Source: Granulosicoccus sp964390335 (GTDB lineage Bacteria > Pseudomonadota > Gammaproteobacteria > Granulosicoccales > Granulosicoccaceae). From it: a stretch of 64,000 bases of DNA. The stretch is taken from contig CAYMHU010000006.1 in NCBI GenBank assembly GCA_964390335.1, positions 1 through 64,000 on the forward strand. Direction: 5' to 3'. The notes under the pieces are model-generated. The model was given only the letters and a program-made list of their open reading frames with translations, was not told where the DNA came from and did no database searches. A program made the translations under genes and the position numbers. Shown here in pieces: positions 9,278 through 18,445 of the stretch; the first letter of the stretch is position 1; each line of letters begins with the position of its first letter.

Positions 9278-9387
9278 ATTGAGCTGAAATTCCAATCAGC
9301 GACAAGTTTACCCAAATAAGCGCTCAAGCCAAATACCTGCAAGCACTTTATTGACTACAATTTAAGTTTTCCACTTGCACCTTGCTT
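9278..9387. promoter_or_regulatory. divergent promoter region, transporter operon / guanine deaminase
   Basis: About 110 bases lie between the two divergent starts, so both promoters must be here. The arrangement suggests joint control of purine uptake and deamination. No operator repeat could be assigned by eye. Confidence 0.5.
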
Positions 9388-10716
9388 ATGCCAACTGCAC
9401 TAAAAGCGTTCAGAGGTCAATTCCTGCATTGCTTAGCCGATCCCGCTGCTAATGGCGATGAGGCTATAGAATACGTTGAAGACGGCGTGCTAATGCTTGA
9501 CGAGGGACACGTTCGCTCGTTAACACCGTTTTCCCAAACCCAGCTACCGAAAGACTGCAAAGTTGTTGATCTGTCGGGCAAGTTGATCGTGCCGGGTTTT
9601 GTTGACACCCATGTGCACTATCCCCAAGTTGATGTGATTGCGTCTTACGGCACACAGTTATTAGAGTGGTTGGAAACGTATACGTTTCCAGCTGAATCCC
9701 GGTTTGACGATCCATCCATTGCAGAGGACACGGCGCGTTTTTTTCTGAATGAACTCATTAGTAATGGCACCACAACCGCCTTGGTGTTTGGTACTGTTCA
9801 CAAAAGCTCGGTGGATGCGTTTTTTAATGAAGCACTGAACCGTAAACTGCGCATGATCTGTGGCAAGGTCATGATGGATCGCAATGCACCAGAAAACTTA
9901 TGCGACACACCTGAATCCAGTTACCGCGATTCCAAAGCACTGATAAAGCAGTGGCATAACAAAGAACGCCTTGGCTATGCGGTCACACCTCGATTCGCAC
10001 CTACCAGTAGCGATGCACAACTACAACAATGTGGCACTCTACTTAACGAACACCCGGATGTGCACTTACACACGCATCTAAGTGAAAACCCTGCAGAGTG
10101 TGATTGGGTAGCAAACTTATTTCCCGATCACATGGATTACTTGGGTGTGTATGAACACCATGGTCTGGTGCGTAAACGTTCGGTGTTTGCTCATTCCATT
10201 CATTTATCACACGATGAATGGAAGCGTATGGCAAACCAACAAGCGGCGATTGCACATTGCCCAACATCAAACTTGTTCATTGGCAGTGGGTTATTCGATC
10301 TACGAAGCGCGCAAAAGTTTGGCGTACCTGTGGGCTTGGGAACCGATATCGGTGGCGGCGATTCGTTTTCGATGCTGCGTACCATCAATGAAGCCTATAA
10401 GATCCAGCAATTACAAGCCAATAGCCTAAGCCCCCAACAAGCACTGTATATGGCAACCCTTGGCGGCGCTGTCGCACTCGACTTAGACACGCATATTGGC
10501 AACTTTACACAAGGCAAAGAAGCCGACTTTGTGGCGCTGGACACCCAAGCCACACCACTATTAAAACGCCGCAGCAACGTAGCACCAGACTGGCAGTCGC
10601 AGCTGTTTGCATTAATGATGTTGGGTGATGATCGGTGTATTTTCGACACCTTTATTATGGGGGAATCGGCGAAACGTCATTCATCAGTCGGCTCATTAAC
10701 CCCGCCGAGTATCTAG
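9388..10716 (+). CDS. guaD: guanine deaminase
   Basis: The 442-residue amidohydrolase converts guanine to xanthine and ammonia. The metal-binding HxH is in PGFVDTHVHYPQVDVIASYG, followed by QLLEWLETYTFPAE, which is typical of bacterial GuaD. Further ligands are in HLHTHLSENPAE and VFAHSIHLS, and GLGTDIGGGDSFSML contains the catalytic aspartate. The frame opens at a TTG (9382), but the ATG at 9388 is the better start. Its position divergent from a purine-nucleoside importer supports a purine salvage and nitrogen-scavenging role. Confidence 0.93.
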   Translation: MPTALKAFRGQFLHCLADPAANGDEAIEYVEDGVLMLDEGHVRSLTPFSQTQLPKDCKVVDLSGKLIVPGFVDTHVHYPQVDVIASYGTQLLEWLETYTFPAESRFDDPSIAEDTARFFLNELISNGTTTALVFGTVHKSSVDAFFNEALNRKLRMICGKVMMDRNAPENLCDTPESSYRDSKALIKQWHNKERLGYAVTPRFAPTSSDAQLQQCGTLLNEHPDVHLHTHLSENPAECDWVANLFPDHMDYLGVYEHHGLVRKRSVFAHSIHLSHDEWKRMANQQAAIAHCPTSNLFIGSGLFDLRSAQKFGVPVGLGTDIGGGDSFSMLRTINEAYKIQQLQANSLSPQQALYMATLGGAVALDLDTHIGNFTQGKEADFVALDTQATPLLKRRSNVAPDWQSQLFALMMLGDDRCIFDTFIMGESAKRHSSVGSLTPPSI

Positions 10717-10758
10717 CAAAAAGAACAATCCACTTAGTCGTCTTTGCAATCGACACTT

Positions 10759-10774
10759 GCACGCTGCAGCGTGC
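10759..10774. repeat. 16-bp perfect palindrome between convergent genes
   Basis: GCACGCTGCAGCGTGC is self-complementary and lies between the ends of the convergent guaD and TauE-type genes. It has no T-tract on either side, so it is a weak terminator candidate at best. Confidence 0.5.
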
Positions 10775-10780
10775 GAGCCG

Positions 10781-11545
10781 CTAAACACCTTGGAACAGAG
10801 TCCACAACGCCCGCGCACTCATCGCAAAACACACAGTAACTATGACCGGCCGAATTAGTTTTGCACCTGCATGTAAAGCCGTGCGCGCGCCCAGGTTAGC
10901 ACCAATAAGCTGGCCCACAATCATGACTGCACCGATAAGCCAAACGATTTGACCAAAGAAAATAAAATAAACCAGTGCCGAAAAATTGCTGACCGCATTC
11001 AGTAGTTTTGCATGTGCTGTGGCTTTACGAATGGGAAAACCACGTAGCACCACAAACGAGGTTGCCATAAACGAACCCGTACCAGGTCCGAAAAACCCAT
11101 CATAACAACCCAATGCAGGAGCTGCTGCTAAATTGTAGGCGCGCTGTGATAGTCGTGGTTCTCGATCTTCATCAAGGTTACCAGCGAAAAACAGAAAGTA
11201 AATACCCGTTAGTATCAACAGCACGGGAACCAAAAATGCCAAATACTCTGAATGTATTTGCGTGACTAAGTAACCACCAAGCACTGAACCTATACAGACT
11301 GCCAGCATCGGACGCACGTTATGCCGTACCGAAATAGCCCCGCGACGCACAAAATACAATGCTGCTGAAAAGGTACCAACACTGCCTTGTAGTTTGTTGG
11401 TTGCAATAGCTGCTGCTGGTGGTACACCAATTAACAGCATGACTGGAACAGTGATGAGCCCACCACCACCAGCCACAGCATCGACCCAACCCGCAATTAA
11501 GGCCACAACAAACAACAGCAGCAGAATATTGAATGCAAATTCCAT
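10781..11545 (-). CDS. TSUP/TauE-SafE family membrane transporter
   Basis: This 254-residue protein has about eight membrane segments. The N-terminal GWVDAVAGGGGLITVPVMLL followed by ATNKLQGSVGTFSAA is the first of the two internal repeats of the TauE/SafE (YfcA-like) family; the second is at GCYDGFFGPGTGSFMATSFV with AKLLNAVSNFSALVYF. Family members export sulfite, sulfoacetate or related organosulfur anions, but the substrate here is unknown. It stands alone, 93 bases from the ferredoxin reductase gene upstream. Confidence 0.9.
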   Translation of the reverse strand: MEFAFNILLLLFVVALIAGWVDAVAGGGGLITVPVMLLIGVPPAAAIATNKLQGSVGTFSAALYFVRRGAISVRHNVRPMLAVCIGSVLGGYLVTQIHSEYLAFLVPVLLILTGIYFLFFAGNLDEDREPRLSQRAYNLAAAPALGCYDGFFGPGTGSFMATSFVVLRGFPIRKATAHAKLLNAVSNFSALVYFIFFGQIVWLIGAVMIVGQLIGANLGARTALHAGAKLIRPVIVTVCFAMSARALWTLFQGV

Positions 11546-11638
11546 CGCTAACTAACTACCCGATGATGTAAAGAACAGTTAACGGAAAGCAATGGATTTT
11601 AGTCAGGCATTACAGTCCGTCGTTACTTCGGATGGGTA

Positions 11639-12679
11639 TCAGGATTTTTCAGCCTCAACACCTAATCGCTTTTGCAATAAGGTGCTGGTGGTGGTGTATT
11701 GCGTATACTGTTTTTTATCCGGTTCGAATTGTTGCTTGATGGCGGCAGCGCACAACGCGGTTTCATGAAACCCGCTGAGAATCAGTTTTTTCTTTCCAGG
11801 ATAGGTATTAATATCTCCTACGGAGTAAATACCGGGCACCGATGTTTCAAACGTTTGCACGTCAACAGTTACTAAGTTTTTCTCTAATGCCATGCCCCAG
11901 TTTTCGATAGGCCCGAGCTTCGGTGACAAACCAAAAAACACGAGCAGATCATCGACGGAGATTTCTTGCATGGTTTTATTTTCATCCCGCAACTCGCAGG
12001 TAATGCTAACCAGCTTTCCATCTTTTTCAGTAAATGATTTGGTGGAACCATAGATTACCTTCACTTTACCCCCGTCTTGCAAAGCCATAAGCTTATCGAC
12101 TGATGCTTCGGCTGCACGGAATCGTTCAGTGCGATTGATGACAGTAAGGCTTGCAGCATCATCGGCCAAAGCCAATGCCCAATCAATGGCAGAATCACCT
12201 CCACCTAATATAACCAGATGTTTGCCTGCGTGCGCTTTAGGGTCACGCACCCGATAAAACAGCTGCGTATTTTCGAATGCATCGATACCTTCGACCCGCA
12301 CTTTTACTGGCGTGAACGAGCCAGCACCGGCGGCCACAATCACAGCTTTACATTTAATATTGGTCCCTTTCGAGGTGCTAACCGTAAAAACACCATCGGC
12401 GTCTTTCTTAACATCGTCGACCGTTTGATCAAGATGCATCGTTGCTTCAAAAGGCGCCACCTGTTCCAGGAGTTTGTCTACTAGTTCTTTACCAGTGCAT
12501 ACCGGTACTGCCGGAATATCGTAGATGGGTTTATCCGGATACAGCTCGATGCACTGACCGCCTACCTCCGGCAAGGCATCAATAATATGTGCGTTGAGCC
12601 CCTGTAGACCTAACTCAAAAATTTGAAAAATGCCTACCGGCCCAGCGCCAATGATGACAACGTCTGTTTCTGTGCTCAT
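11639..12679 (-). CDS. ferredoxin/flavodoxin--NADP+ reductase, thioredoxin-reductase type
   Basis: The 346-residue flavoprotein has an FAD-binding motif at the start (VVIIGAGPVGIFQIFELGLQ), a second Rossmann motif for NADPH (LVILGGGDSAIDWALALADD) followed by RTERFRAAE, and the C-terminal FAD contact GIYSVGDINTYPGKKKLI. There is no redox CxxC pair as in true thioredoxin reductase, which is the distinguishing mark of the YumC-like ferredoxin reductases. Length fits the family. It would transfer electrons between NADPH and ferredoxin or flavodoxin in the cytoplasm. Confidence 0.9.
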   Translation of the reverse strand: MSTETDVVIIGAGPVGIFQIFELGLQGLNAHIIDALPEVGGQCIELYPDKPIYDIPAVPVCTGKELVDKLLEQVAPFEATMHLDQTVDDVKKDADGVFTVSTSKGTNIKCKAVIVAAGAGSFTPVKVRVEGIDAFENTQLFYRVRDPKAHAGKHLVILGGGDSAIDWALALADDAASLTVINRTERFRAAEASVDKLMALQDGGKVKVIYGSTKSFTEKDGKLVSITCELRDENKTMQEISVDDLLVFFGLSPKLGPIENWGMALEKNLVTVDVQTFETSVPGIYSVGDINTYPGKKKLILSGFHETALCAAAIKQQFEPDKKQYTQYTTTSTLLQKRLGVEAEKS

Positions 12680-12782
12680 ACCGAATCAATCTTGACCATG
12701 TAATCGAACAATATACCGCAAGCGCCGCGCTCGTGCGGCTGAAAGATCCAAGGATAATGACCTGTATAAGACGTACTTATAC

Positions 12783-14657
12783 TCACCAATACAGGCCTAT
12801 GCTGCCACCGTACTGCAGCGTGTCGCGCTGTGTCGCGCCTAAACGGATATCCCACCATCTGGACTGGCCAAATCTGGTTTCTAAAGACCATTCCTCCGAA
12901 TACGCCTGGCGGGCATTAAAATGCTCTTGCAAGCCGTAACTTGCATGTACAAATATTTGTTTCGCTAATCGACCGGAAATGCCGGCATGCAGCTGCAAGC
13001 CACCAAAGCCGCGCCCCTGTCGATTTTCTTGTAAGCGCGCGCCCGCTACCGCAAAAGCCACCAAGCGCTGCCCCACCCGGAACGATTTACCAATTTCCCA
13101 ATCCAGTAGCCACGCTTGACAATCCTTGCAGGTATTAGACAAACGCTCGTTTCCTATACGCGCATGCCACGACAGTGCCTTATCGTTTTTTATGCCGGTG
13201 TGGTTTGTACTCAGACTACTTACATTGACTAGATCAATTCGTTCTAACTTCACATTATCGTCTGAGAATGTGAATGTACTATCCAGAACAGTAAAAGAGG
13301 AATACGGTTTTCGGCCATACGGCAAGCCTAAGAAGTCATAGTATGCCGGTCTGATCTTCAGAACACCCAAGCGCTGTGCTGCATTGTTGCGATCGCTATC
13401 GATGTATCGGTTAACGGCGCCCAAACTTATTATGCCGGGACGCTGACCTAAGTGCGGCGCAACTGGCGGTTTCACTTCGACTTCTTGCTTGGCTCCCGTG
13501 CCGAACTTAAGCCGTGCGAGTAAGAGTTGTCGCTGTCGCTCTTTATCGCTTAACAAATCATCCTCTCTAATTCTGTAGTGCACATAATCGAGCAAGGTAT
13601 CAATAAGCCAGATTTGTCGATCACGCGGTAATGCTTCAAACGACTCCGTGTTTAATACCGTTTCATCATTCGAATAACGCGTAATTAATCGCTTTTCCGC
13701 AGCTGTGCTTTTTGCGAAACGGTTTTGGAATTCAGTACGGCGCGACTGATAAAAATCGACTTGCGTTACCAACGCCTGCTGGTCAGCAGGCGCATTCATC
13801 ATACGATCAAAAACGGTTATTGGCATAGCCCATGGCAAATATTGCGGTACAAATTCTGTGTTAGTAATGATGCCCAGTACAGAAGCAATCTGATACGCGC
13901 AATTTTCTCTGAAAAAATAATACGGAAACACGGCGTCTTTGACTTCCCACAAATGCGCAATGATCAAGTGTCGCTGGTGTGGGCTTAAATCAAGCCGATA
14001 TTCCCAGATATCGCGTAAATCTTGCTCACCGTATTTCGCTAAAAACCGATAAAACGGCTCGCGAGTGAACTGCGCATCGTATACGCCACCAATACCCTTT
14101 GCTAAATAAAACAATGGGTTTTCATTAGGTGGTATTTTTGCACCAAAGTTGATGGACGGATCCAGCAGATAACTCTCGCTGCCTTTTGAGTTTAGTTTTA
14201 AAAAATTGTGCCCGAAAAACGATGCCGGATTTTTAAAATGCCCGGTTGCGAATACCATGCTAATGGAATCAACGGAATCCAATTGCGCCCAATCGCTGTA
14301 TTCTCGGCAGGCCACATCACTAATTTGCATGCTGGAATGCGCTTCTATCCAAAGCCTACGCGCAGGAAACAAACAAGCAGCATGTTTATTGGTATTAGTT
14401 TTAACTGGTGCATTCAGCGCACTGACGGTGGCTTCAAGCTCAGCTTTTGCATCAAATTTGCCATTGGGATGCAGAAAAAACTCATCGTTGACAATGTAGC
14501 TGCTGTTGCGAGTTAACACTGCATGCTGTCGGTAATGCAGTAATGCCAACCACTCGGTGTTACTGGACAGGCGGGACAATTCTTCGTTAGATAGGTTGTT
14601 CTGCGAATACCCAAATACAGGCAAGATTAAACAAAACAGGAATAATGAATTGCGCAT
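12783..14657 (-). CDS. DUF4105 / Lnb-like periplasmic domain protein
   Basis: The mature protein contains the DUF4105 domain, now often labelled the Lnb N-terminal periplasmic domain: HSSMQISDVACREYSDWAQ, MVFATGHFKNPASFFGHNFL, and further on FFRENCAYQIASVLG, with conserved His and Cys residues that suggest a papain-like acyltransferase. The C-terminal part ends in barrel-like alternating strands. The frame is open from a TTG at 14720, but that extension translates through a terminator hairpin at 14658-14681. The ATG at 14657 gives a clean signal peptide (MRNSLFLFCLILPVFGYSQ) and 624 residues. No Shine-Dalgarno is visible at this start. Confidence 0.82.
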   Translation of the reverse strand: MRNSLFLFCLILPVFGYSQNNLSNEELSRLSSNTEWLALLHYRQHAVLTRNSSYIVNDEFFLHPNGKFDAKAELEATVSALNAPVKTNTNKHAACLFPARRLWIEAHSSMQISDVACREYSDWAQLDSVDSISMVFATGHFKNPASFFGHNFLKLNSKGSESYLLDPSINFGAKIPPNENPLFYLAKGIGGVYDAQFTREPFYRFLAKYGEQDLRDIWEYRLDLSPHQRHLIIAHLWEVKDAVFPYYFFRENCAYQIASVLGIITNTEFVPQYLPWAMPITVFDRMMNAPADQQALVTQVDFYQSRRTEFQNRFAKSTAAEKRLITRYSNDETVLNTESFEALPRDRQIWLIDTLLDYVHYRIREDDLLSDKERQRQLLLARLKFGTGAKQEVEVKPPVAPHLGQRPGIISLGAVNRYIDSDRNNAAQRLGVLKIRPAYYDFLGLPYGRKPYSSFTVLDSTFTFSDDNVKLERIDLVNVSSLSTNHTGIKNDKALSWHARIGNERLSNTCKDCQAWLLDWEIGKSFRVGQRLVAFAVAGARLQENRQGRGFGGLQLHAGISGRLAKQIFVHASYGLQEHFNARQAYSEEWSLETRFGQSRWWDIRLGATQRDTLQYGGSIGLYW

Positions 14658-14681
14658 AAAACAAAGGCTGCAAAAGCAGCC
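14658..14681 (-). terminator. rho-independent terminator after the DUF3015 gene
   Basis: On the minus strand GGCTGC-TTTT-GCAGCC is followed by TTTGTTTT, directly before the ATG of the DUF4105 gene. The stem is short (6 bp) but GC-rich, and the hairpin is 26 bases past the DUF3015 stop. Confidence 0.7.
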
Positions 14682-14707
14682 CTTGCAGTACGCTATCGCA
14701 CTTGCGT

Positions 14708-15220
14708 TCAGACGGTGCAATTTCCAGCAGCGCTGAGTTCAAATGTCTGGAACATTTGATACGCCTTGTCACGCTGACCTAATGTACTGTAATTAGGCTG
14801 AGCCAGCACATGAGCAAGATCGTTGCGTAGGTCGTTTGCCACTGCTACTTGCGCTGCAACCGTGTCACAACCACCAATTTGCATCATAGTAGCCAAGTAT
14901 TTACCTTCGCCACGAACAATATCTTCTGCAAGCTTTGGGTATGATTCGTTGATTAACTTAGCAGACGCAGCTTTCTTATCGGCACAAAATGTATCTGGAG
15001 TCAGGGTAGCCGAGGAATAAGCATACGTTCCCAGACTGCCTGAGACTACGTTCAGACCCAACGAAATGCCACGCTGATCTTCATCAGGAAATAGCAATCC
15101 CCAGAAACACTCTTCTAACGCTTCTTTAAAGGTGCGATCCTGAGCGATCGCAGTACCGCTGGTGCTTGCGGCCATCAAAGCCAGCGCCAATACAACGCCT
15201 GCACTTTTGAAAATCTTCAT
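14708..15220 (-). CDS. DUF3015 family periplasmic protein
   Basis: The 170-residue protein has a signal peptide of about 26 residues (FKSAGVVLALALMAASTSG, ending AIA). The mature part fits DUF3015: EALEECFWGLLFPDEDQRG, then SLGLNVVSGSLGTYAYSSAT, three further cysteines (one in TFCADKK, one in GGCDT, one in NCTV), and a helical C-terminus. Family function is unknown. A strong AAGGAG precedes the ATG. It is followed by its own terminator, so it is probably monocistronic. Confidence 0.88.
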   Translation of the reverse strand: MKIFKSAGVVLALALMAASTSGTAIAQDRTFKEALEECFWGLLFPDEDQRGISLGLNVVSGSLGTYAYSSATLTPDTFCADKKAASAKLINESYPKLAEDIVRGEGKYLATMMQIGGCDTVAAQVAVANDLRNDLAHVLAQPNYSTLGQRDKAYQMFQTFELSAAGNCTV

Positions 15221-15234
15221 TCCACTGCTCCTTA

Positions 15235-15271
15235 TTGATTTGACTAATTGATTTGACTAATTGATTTAACC
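15235..15271. repeat. 13-bp tandem repeat, about 2.8 copies
   Basis: TTGATTTGACTAA occurs twice in perfect tandem (15235-15247, 15248-15260), followed by a partial degenerate third copy. It sits 14 bases upstream of the DUF3015 start codon, in its leader. Confidence 0.75.
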
Positions 15272-15490
15272 AGTTCAATTAAACTGAAGAGAAAACTAAG
15301 TGAATTACCAAGTTCGCCTTTGAAGAGTAGCACACGTCTTTAACGACTTCGATGCCCGACTGGAAAATTAGTTTGCAAATGTGGGATACAAGTGTTGCTT
15401 ACTACTACTTTTGACTAGGTGCGGAAGCCAGCAATTTTTTGACATCTGTCAGAATCACAGAGTGATCAACACCGTATAAACCGGTTAGGA

Positions 15491-15525
15491 AATATCCGCG
15501 CGCACCTGAGACGGTGGCGCGGATA
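15491..15525 (-). terminator. probable terminator after the outer-membrane barrel gene
   Basis: TATCCGCGC and GCGCGGATA (15493-15501, 15517-15525) enclose a second short stem, CACC/GGTG. On the minus strand the hairpin is followed by TTTCC. It lies 22 bases beyond the stop of the 209-residue gene. Confidence 0.6.
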
Positions 15526-15546
15526 ATACAATAACTATGCAGCAGT

Positions 15547-16176
15547 TTACTGCAGGTGGTATCGAACACCGCCGACCAAGAATAGCTCGTCGATCATATC
15601 GATACCGGCATAAAATTGACCAAATGACGTGTCGCCGGTAATACCGAAGCCGAAGCCGAATTCTGTATCGTCAGCGCTGCCTACATCGATCATGTGGATT
15701 CCAACATTGCCGTACCAACCAAATTGTGTTTCAGCAAGCTGATCACCACTGATTAAACCTTCGATTGCCAGACTGCTTGCACTGAAATCGCAATCGAAAA
15801 AAGCATTGCTTGTGCAACCATCAATTTCAAGATTAGCAGAGTGATAGCTGAGCTTGACTGCAGTATCGGTATTTTCAAGTAGGCTTGTGCCGCGAAGCTG
15901 GTAATAAACACCTGCACCAAAACTCATGCCGTCAGCAGAACCGAACTCACTTAAACCCAGATCACCGAATACCATCATGTCCGGAGATAGTTTGTAGTTA
16001 AACCGAAGTCCATAGGTTGTTAGATCGCTTTCGAGCGTTGTGCCGGCTTCAATGGACATATCGGCCATGTTGTCCATATTGGCACTGCGCCCATTTGCCA
16101 AGCCAAATACATCGGCTTGCAGTGGAGCTGCAAGCAAGCCCAGGACTGCTGTCCAAATAATGCGTGACTTAATCAT
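15547..16176 (-). CDS. small outer-membrane beta-barrel protein, unassigned
   Basis: The 209-residue protein has a signal peptide (SRIIWTAVLGLLAAPLQA) and then alternating polar/hydrophobic strands such as TYGLRFNYKLSPDMMVFGDL, FGAGVYYQLRG and FGFGFGITGDTSFGQFYAGI. It ends VGGVRYHLQ with an aromatic residue in the last strand, as is usual for a barrel inserted by the BAM machinery. Two cysteines (CTSNAFFDC) may form a disulfide in a loop. It resembles opacity-type eight-stranded barrels; no specific function is assigned. A GGAAAG Shine-Dalgarno supports the start. Confidence 0.75.
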   Translation of the reverse strand: MIKSRIIWTAVLGLLAAPLQADVFGLANGRSANMDNMADMSIEAGTTLESDLTTYGLRFNYKLSPDMMVFGDLGLSEFGSADGMSFGAGVYYQLRGTSLLENTDTAVKLSYHSANLEIDGCTSNAFFDCDFSASSLAIEGLISGDQLAETQFGWYGNVGIHMIDVGSADDTEFGFGFGITGDTSFGQFYAGIDMIDELFLVGGVRYHLQ

Positions 16177-16313
16177 TCAACTTTCCTTTTAAGTGGAGAA
16201 AAACTGTTTGAGAGTTTGTCATATGAGTTCACCAAATACAACAAGCCCGAAGTTGCTAAGGGTTTATTTTGTTTCTGATTTAAAGGATAACTATTTTGTT
16301 TGTCCGCAACAGT

Positions 16314-17900
16314 TTAATTAAATACCTGTTCACGGGTAGCAAGAAATTCAACATCCGGCCAGCGCTCCTGCGTCATGCTCAGGTTAACACGCGTTGGCGC
16401 CAAATAAACCAATTCATCGGCATGATCGAAGGCCAGATTACTGTCAAGCTTGCGCCTGAAATCCGCCAACATAGATTCGTCGGAACATTTTACCCAGCGC
16501 GCTTGTTGCACACCTACAGCTTCAAACTGACATTCAACCCGGTATTCATCGCGCAGCCGCTGGGCAACAACTTCAAACTGCAGTACGCCTACTGCACCGA
16601 GCACGAGATCGTTACTCACTATGGGTTTAAATAATTGTGTGGCACCTTCTTCACACAACTGACTCAAGCCCTTCTGCAGCGCTTTCATTTTTAGCGGGTC
16701 TTTTAAAACCGCTCGTCGAAACAGTTCTGGTGCAAAATTCGGTATGCCGGTAAAAATTAAATTTTCCGAGCTGGTAAAGGTATCGCCTATTCGGATAGTT
16801 CCATGGTTATGAATCCCGATGATATCGCCGCTGTAAGCTTCATCAACATGACCACGATCGGACGCCATGAACGTTAACGCATCAGAAAAACGCACATCTT
16901 TTCCCAACCGAACATGCTTAGCTTTCATGCCCTTTGTGTATTTACCAGAACAGATTCGAACGAATGCGACCCGGTCACGATGCTGCGGATCCATGTTGGC
17001 CTGAATTTTAAATGCAAATCCAGTGAAGTTCTCTTCTTCTGGCTGTACCTCTCGAGTCAGTGTTGCACGCGGTTGCGGACCAGGCGCGTGTTCAACAAAA
17101 TCGTCGAGTAACTCAGCCACACCAAAATTATTAATTGCCGAACCAAAAAATACTGGCGTTAACTTTCCCGCGAGATATTCTTCTTTATCGAAGGGATTAC
17201 ACGCGCCTTGCACCAGTTCTATTTCATCACGCAGCTCAGTGGCCATGTCACCCAGAATGTCATCCAGCTTCGGGTTGTGTAATCCATCCACCACTTCGCC
17301 TTCCTGGACTTTACCACCATGTGTTGGCGAGTAAAAATGCACAGTATCGCGATGCAAATGATAGACACCTTTAAATCGTTTACCCATGCCGATCGGCCAA
17401 GTGATCGGAGAGCACTGGATGTTTAGCATTTTTTCCACTTCATCCATAAGCTCGATAGGTTCACGACCTTCGCGATCAAGCTTATTGATAAAGGTCATTA
17501 CCGGCGTAGTTCGTAACCGACACACATCCATGAGTTTTTCTGTTCGGGTTTCAACACCTTTGGCCACATCGATAACCATTAGTGCCGAGTCAACCGCAGT
17601 TAATGTGCGATAAGTATCTTCCGAGAAGTCCTCGTGACCTGGTGTGTCGAGTAAATTAACGATGCGGTCTTTATACGGAAATTGCATCACAGACGAAGTC
17701 ACCGAGATACCGCGCTCTTGCTCCATGGCCATCCAATCTGAGGTTGCATGCCGAGCAGCCTTACGCCCTTTTACGGTACCGGCCAGCTGTATAGCGCCGC
17801 CGAATAACAATAATTTTTCGGTAAGTGTGGTTTTACCCGCATCCGGGTGCGAAATAATCGCAAACGTACGTCTGCGCCGGACTTCGTCGATGGGGGTCAT
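16314..17900 (-). CDS. prfC: peptide chain release factor 3
   Basis: This 528-residue translational GTPase recycles release factors RF1 and RF2 from the ribosome. The G1 motif is SHPDAGKTTLTEKLLLFGG, switch II is in LLDTPGHEDFSEDTYRTLTA, and NKLDREGREPIELMDEVE gives guanine specificity and the RF3-specific extension. EERGISVTSSV-type sequence (QERGISVTSSVMQF) is also RF3-typical. Length matches the family. It is the last gene in the minus-strand set pssA, holD-like, rimI, prfC, with a 63-base gap after rimI. Confidence 0.97.
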   Translation of the reverse strand: MTPIDEVRRRRTFAIISHPDAGKTTLTEKLLLFGGAIQLAGTVKGRKAARHATSDWMAMEQERGISVTSSVMQFPYKDRIVNLLDTPGHEDFSEDTYRTLTAVDSALMVIDVAKGVETRTEKLMDVCRLRTTPVMTFINKLDREGREPIELMDEVEKMLNIQCSPITWPIGMGKRFKGVYHLHRDTVHFYSPTHGGKVQEGEVVDGLHNPKLDDILGDMATELRDEIELVQGACNPFDKEEYLAGKLTPVFFGSAINNFGVAELLDDFVEHAPGPQPRATLTREVQPEEENFTGFAFKIQANMDPQHRDRVAFVRICSGKYTKGMKAKHVRLGKDVRFSDALTFMASDRGHVDEAYSGDIIGIHNHGTIRIGDTFTSSENLIFTGIPNFAPELFRRAVLKDPLKMKALQKGLSQLCEEGATQLFKPIVSNDLVLGAVGVLQFEVVAQRLRDEYRVECQFEAVGVQQARWVKCSDESMLADFRRKLDSNLAFDHADELVYLAPTRVNLSMTQERWPDVEFLATREQVFN

Positions 17901-17963
17901 GGTGTTGAAACGCTGAGATCAGAAAACCAATGATTATACGGCGCTCTGAGCACAATAACATGG

Positions 17964-18440
17964 TTAACCGGAGCTTGAATCCAGATTTTTGACCATGATA
18001 AGAGCATCTTCACGCCCATCAACGCTTTCATAGTAGTCTTTGCGCACACCCACTTTTTCAAATCCTGCGCGCTCGTACAGCCTGATGGAATGTGGAACCG
18101 ATGGCCGTGCTTCCAAAAAAGCCTTAGCTGCACCACAGCGAACCGCAGCATCCAGCAATAGGCTTAACAACTCAGGCGCATATCCACGTTTATTATATGG
18201 CTTATCGATGCATAAATTTAAAATATGCGCTTCGTCAACAGCCATTTGCATTACGCCATAGCCAATTAATTGTTGATCCAGGCGTAGCACCCGGCAGTGG
18301 TACCCCACCTTAATGCAATCTCTGAATAAGCCAAGTGTCCATGGAAAGCGATAGCTGCGCTGTTCAATTTCGATAACGTCGGGCAAATCTTCCAATTGCA
18401 TTTGCGCATCGATGAGCGGCGGTTGAGCTTGCGTGGACAC
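17964..18440 (-). CDS. rimI: ribosomal protein S18 alanine N-acetyltransferase
   Basis: This 158-residue GNAT enzyme acetylates the N-terminal alanine of ribosomal protein S18. Visible motifs are the N-terminal DVIEIEQRSYRFPWTLGLFR (RimI-typical E-x-PW segment), the acetyl-CoA pyrophosphate loop near KPYNKRGYAPELL (a variant of RxxGxG/A), and FLEARPSVPHSIRLYERAGF with VGVRKDYYE. It starts at a GTG only five bases after the stop of the upstream holD-like gene, so the two are coupled. This pairing is the usual one in gammaproteobacteria. Confidence 0.93.
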   Translation of the reverse strand: MSTQAQPPLIDAQMQLEDLPDVIEIEQRSYRFPWTLGLFRDCIKVGYHCRVLRLDQQLIGYGVMQMAVDEAHILNLCIDKPYNKRGYAPELLSLLLDAAVRCGAAKAFLEARPSVPHSIRLYERAGFEKVGVRKDYYESVDGREDALIMVKNLDSSSG

Positions 18441-18445
18441 AGAAC

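Larger units (their letters stand above)
15221..15546. promoter_or_regulatory. gene-less interval upstream of the DUF3015 gene
   Basis: These 326 bases hold a short tandem repeat near 15235-15271 close to the DUF3015 start, and a terminator hairpin at 15491-15525 for the outer-membrane gene. The DUF3015 promoter should be here. Nothing else is recognised. Confidence 0.5.
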
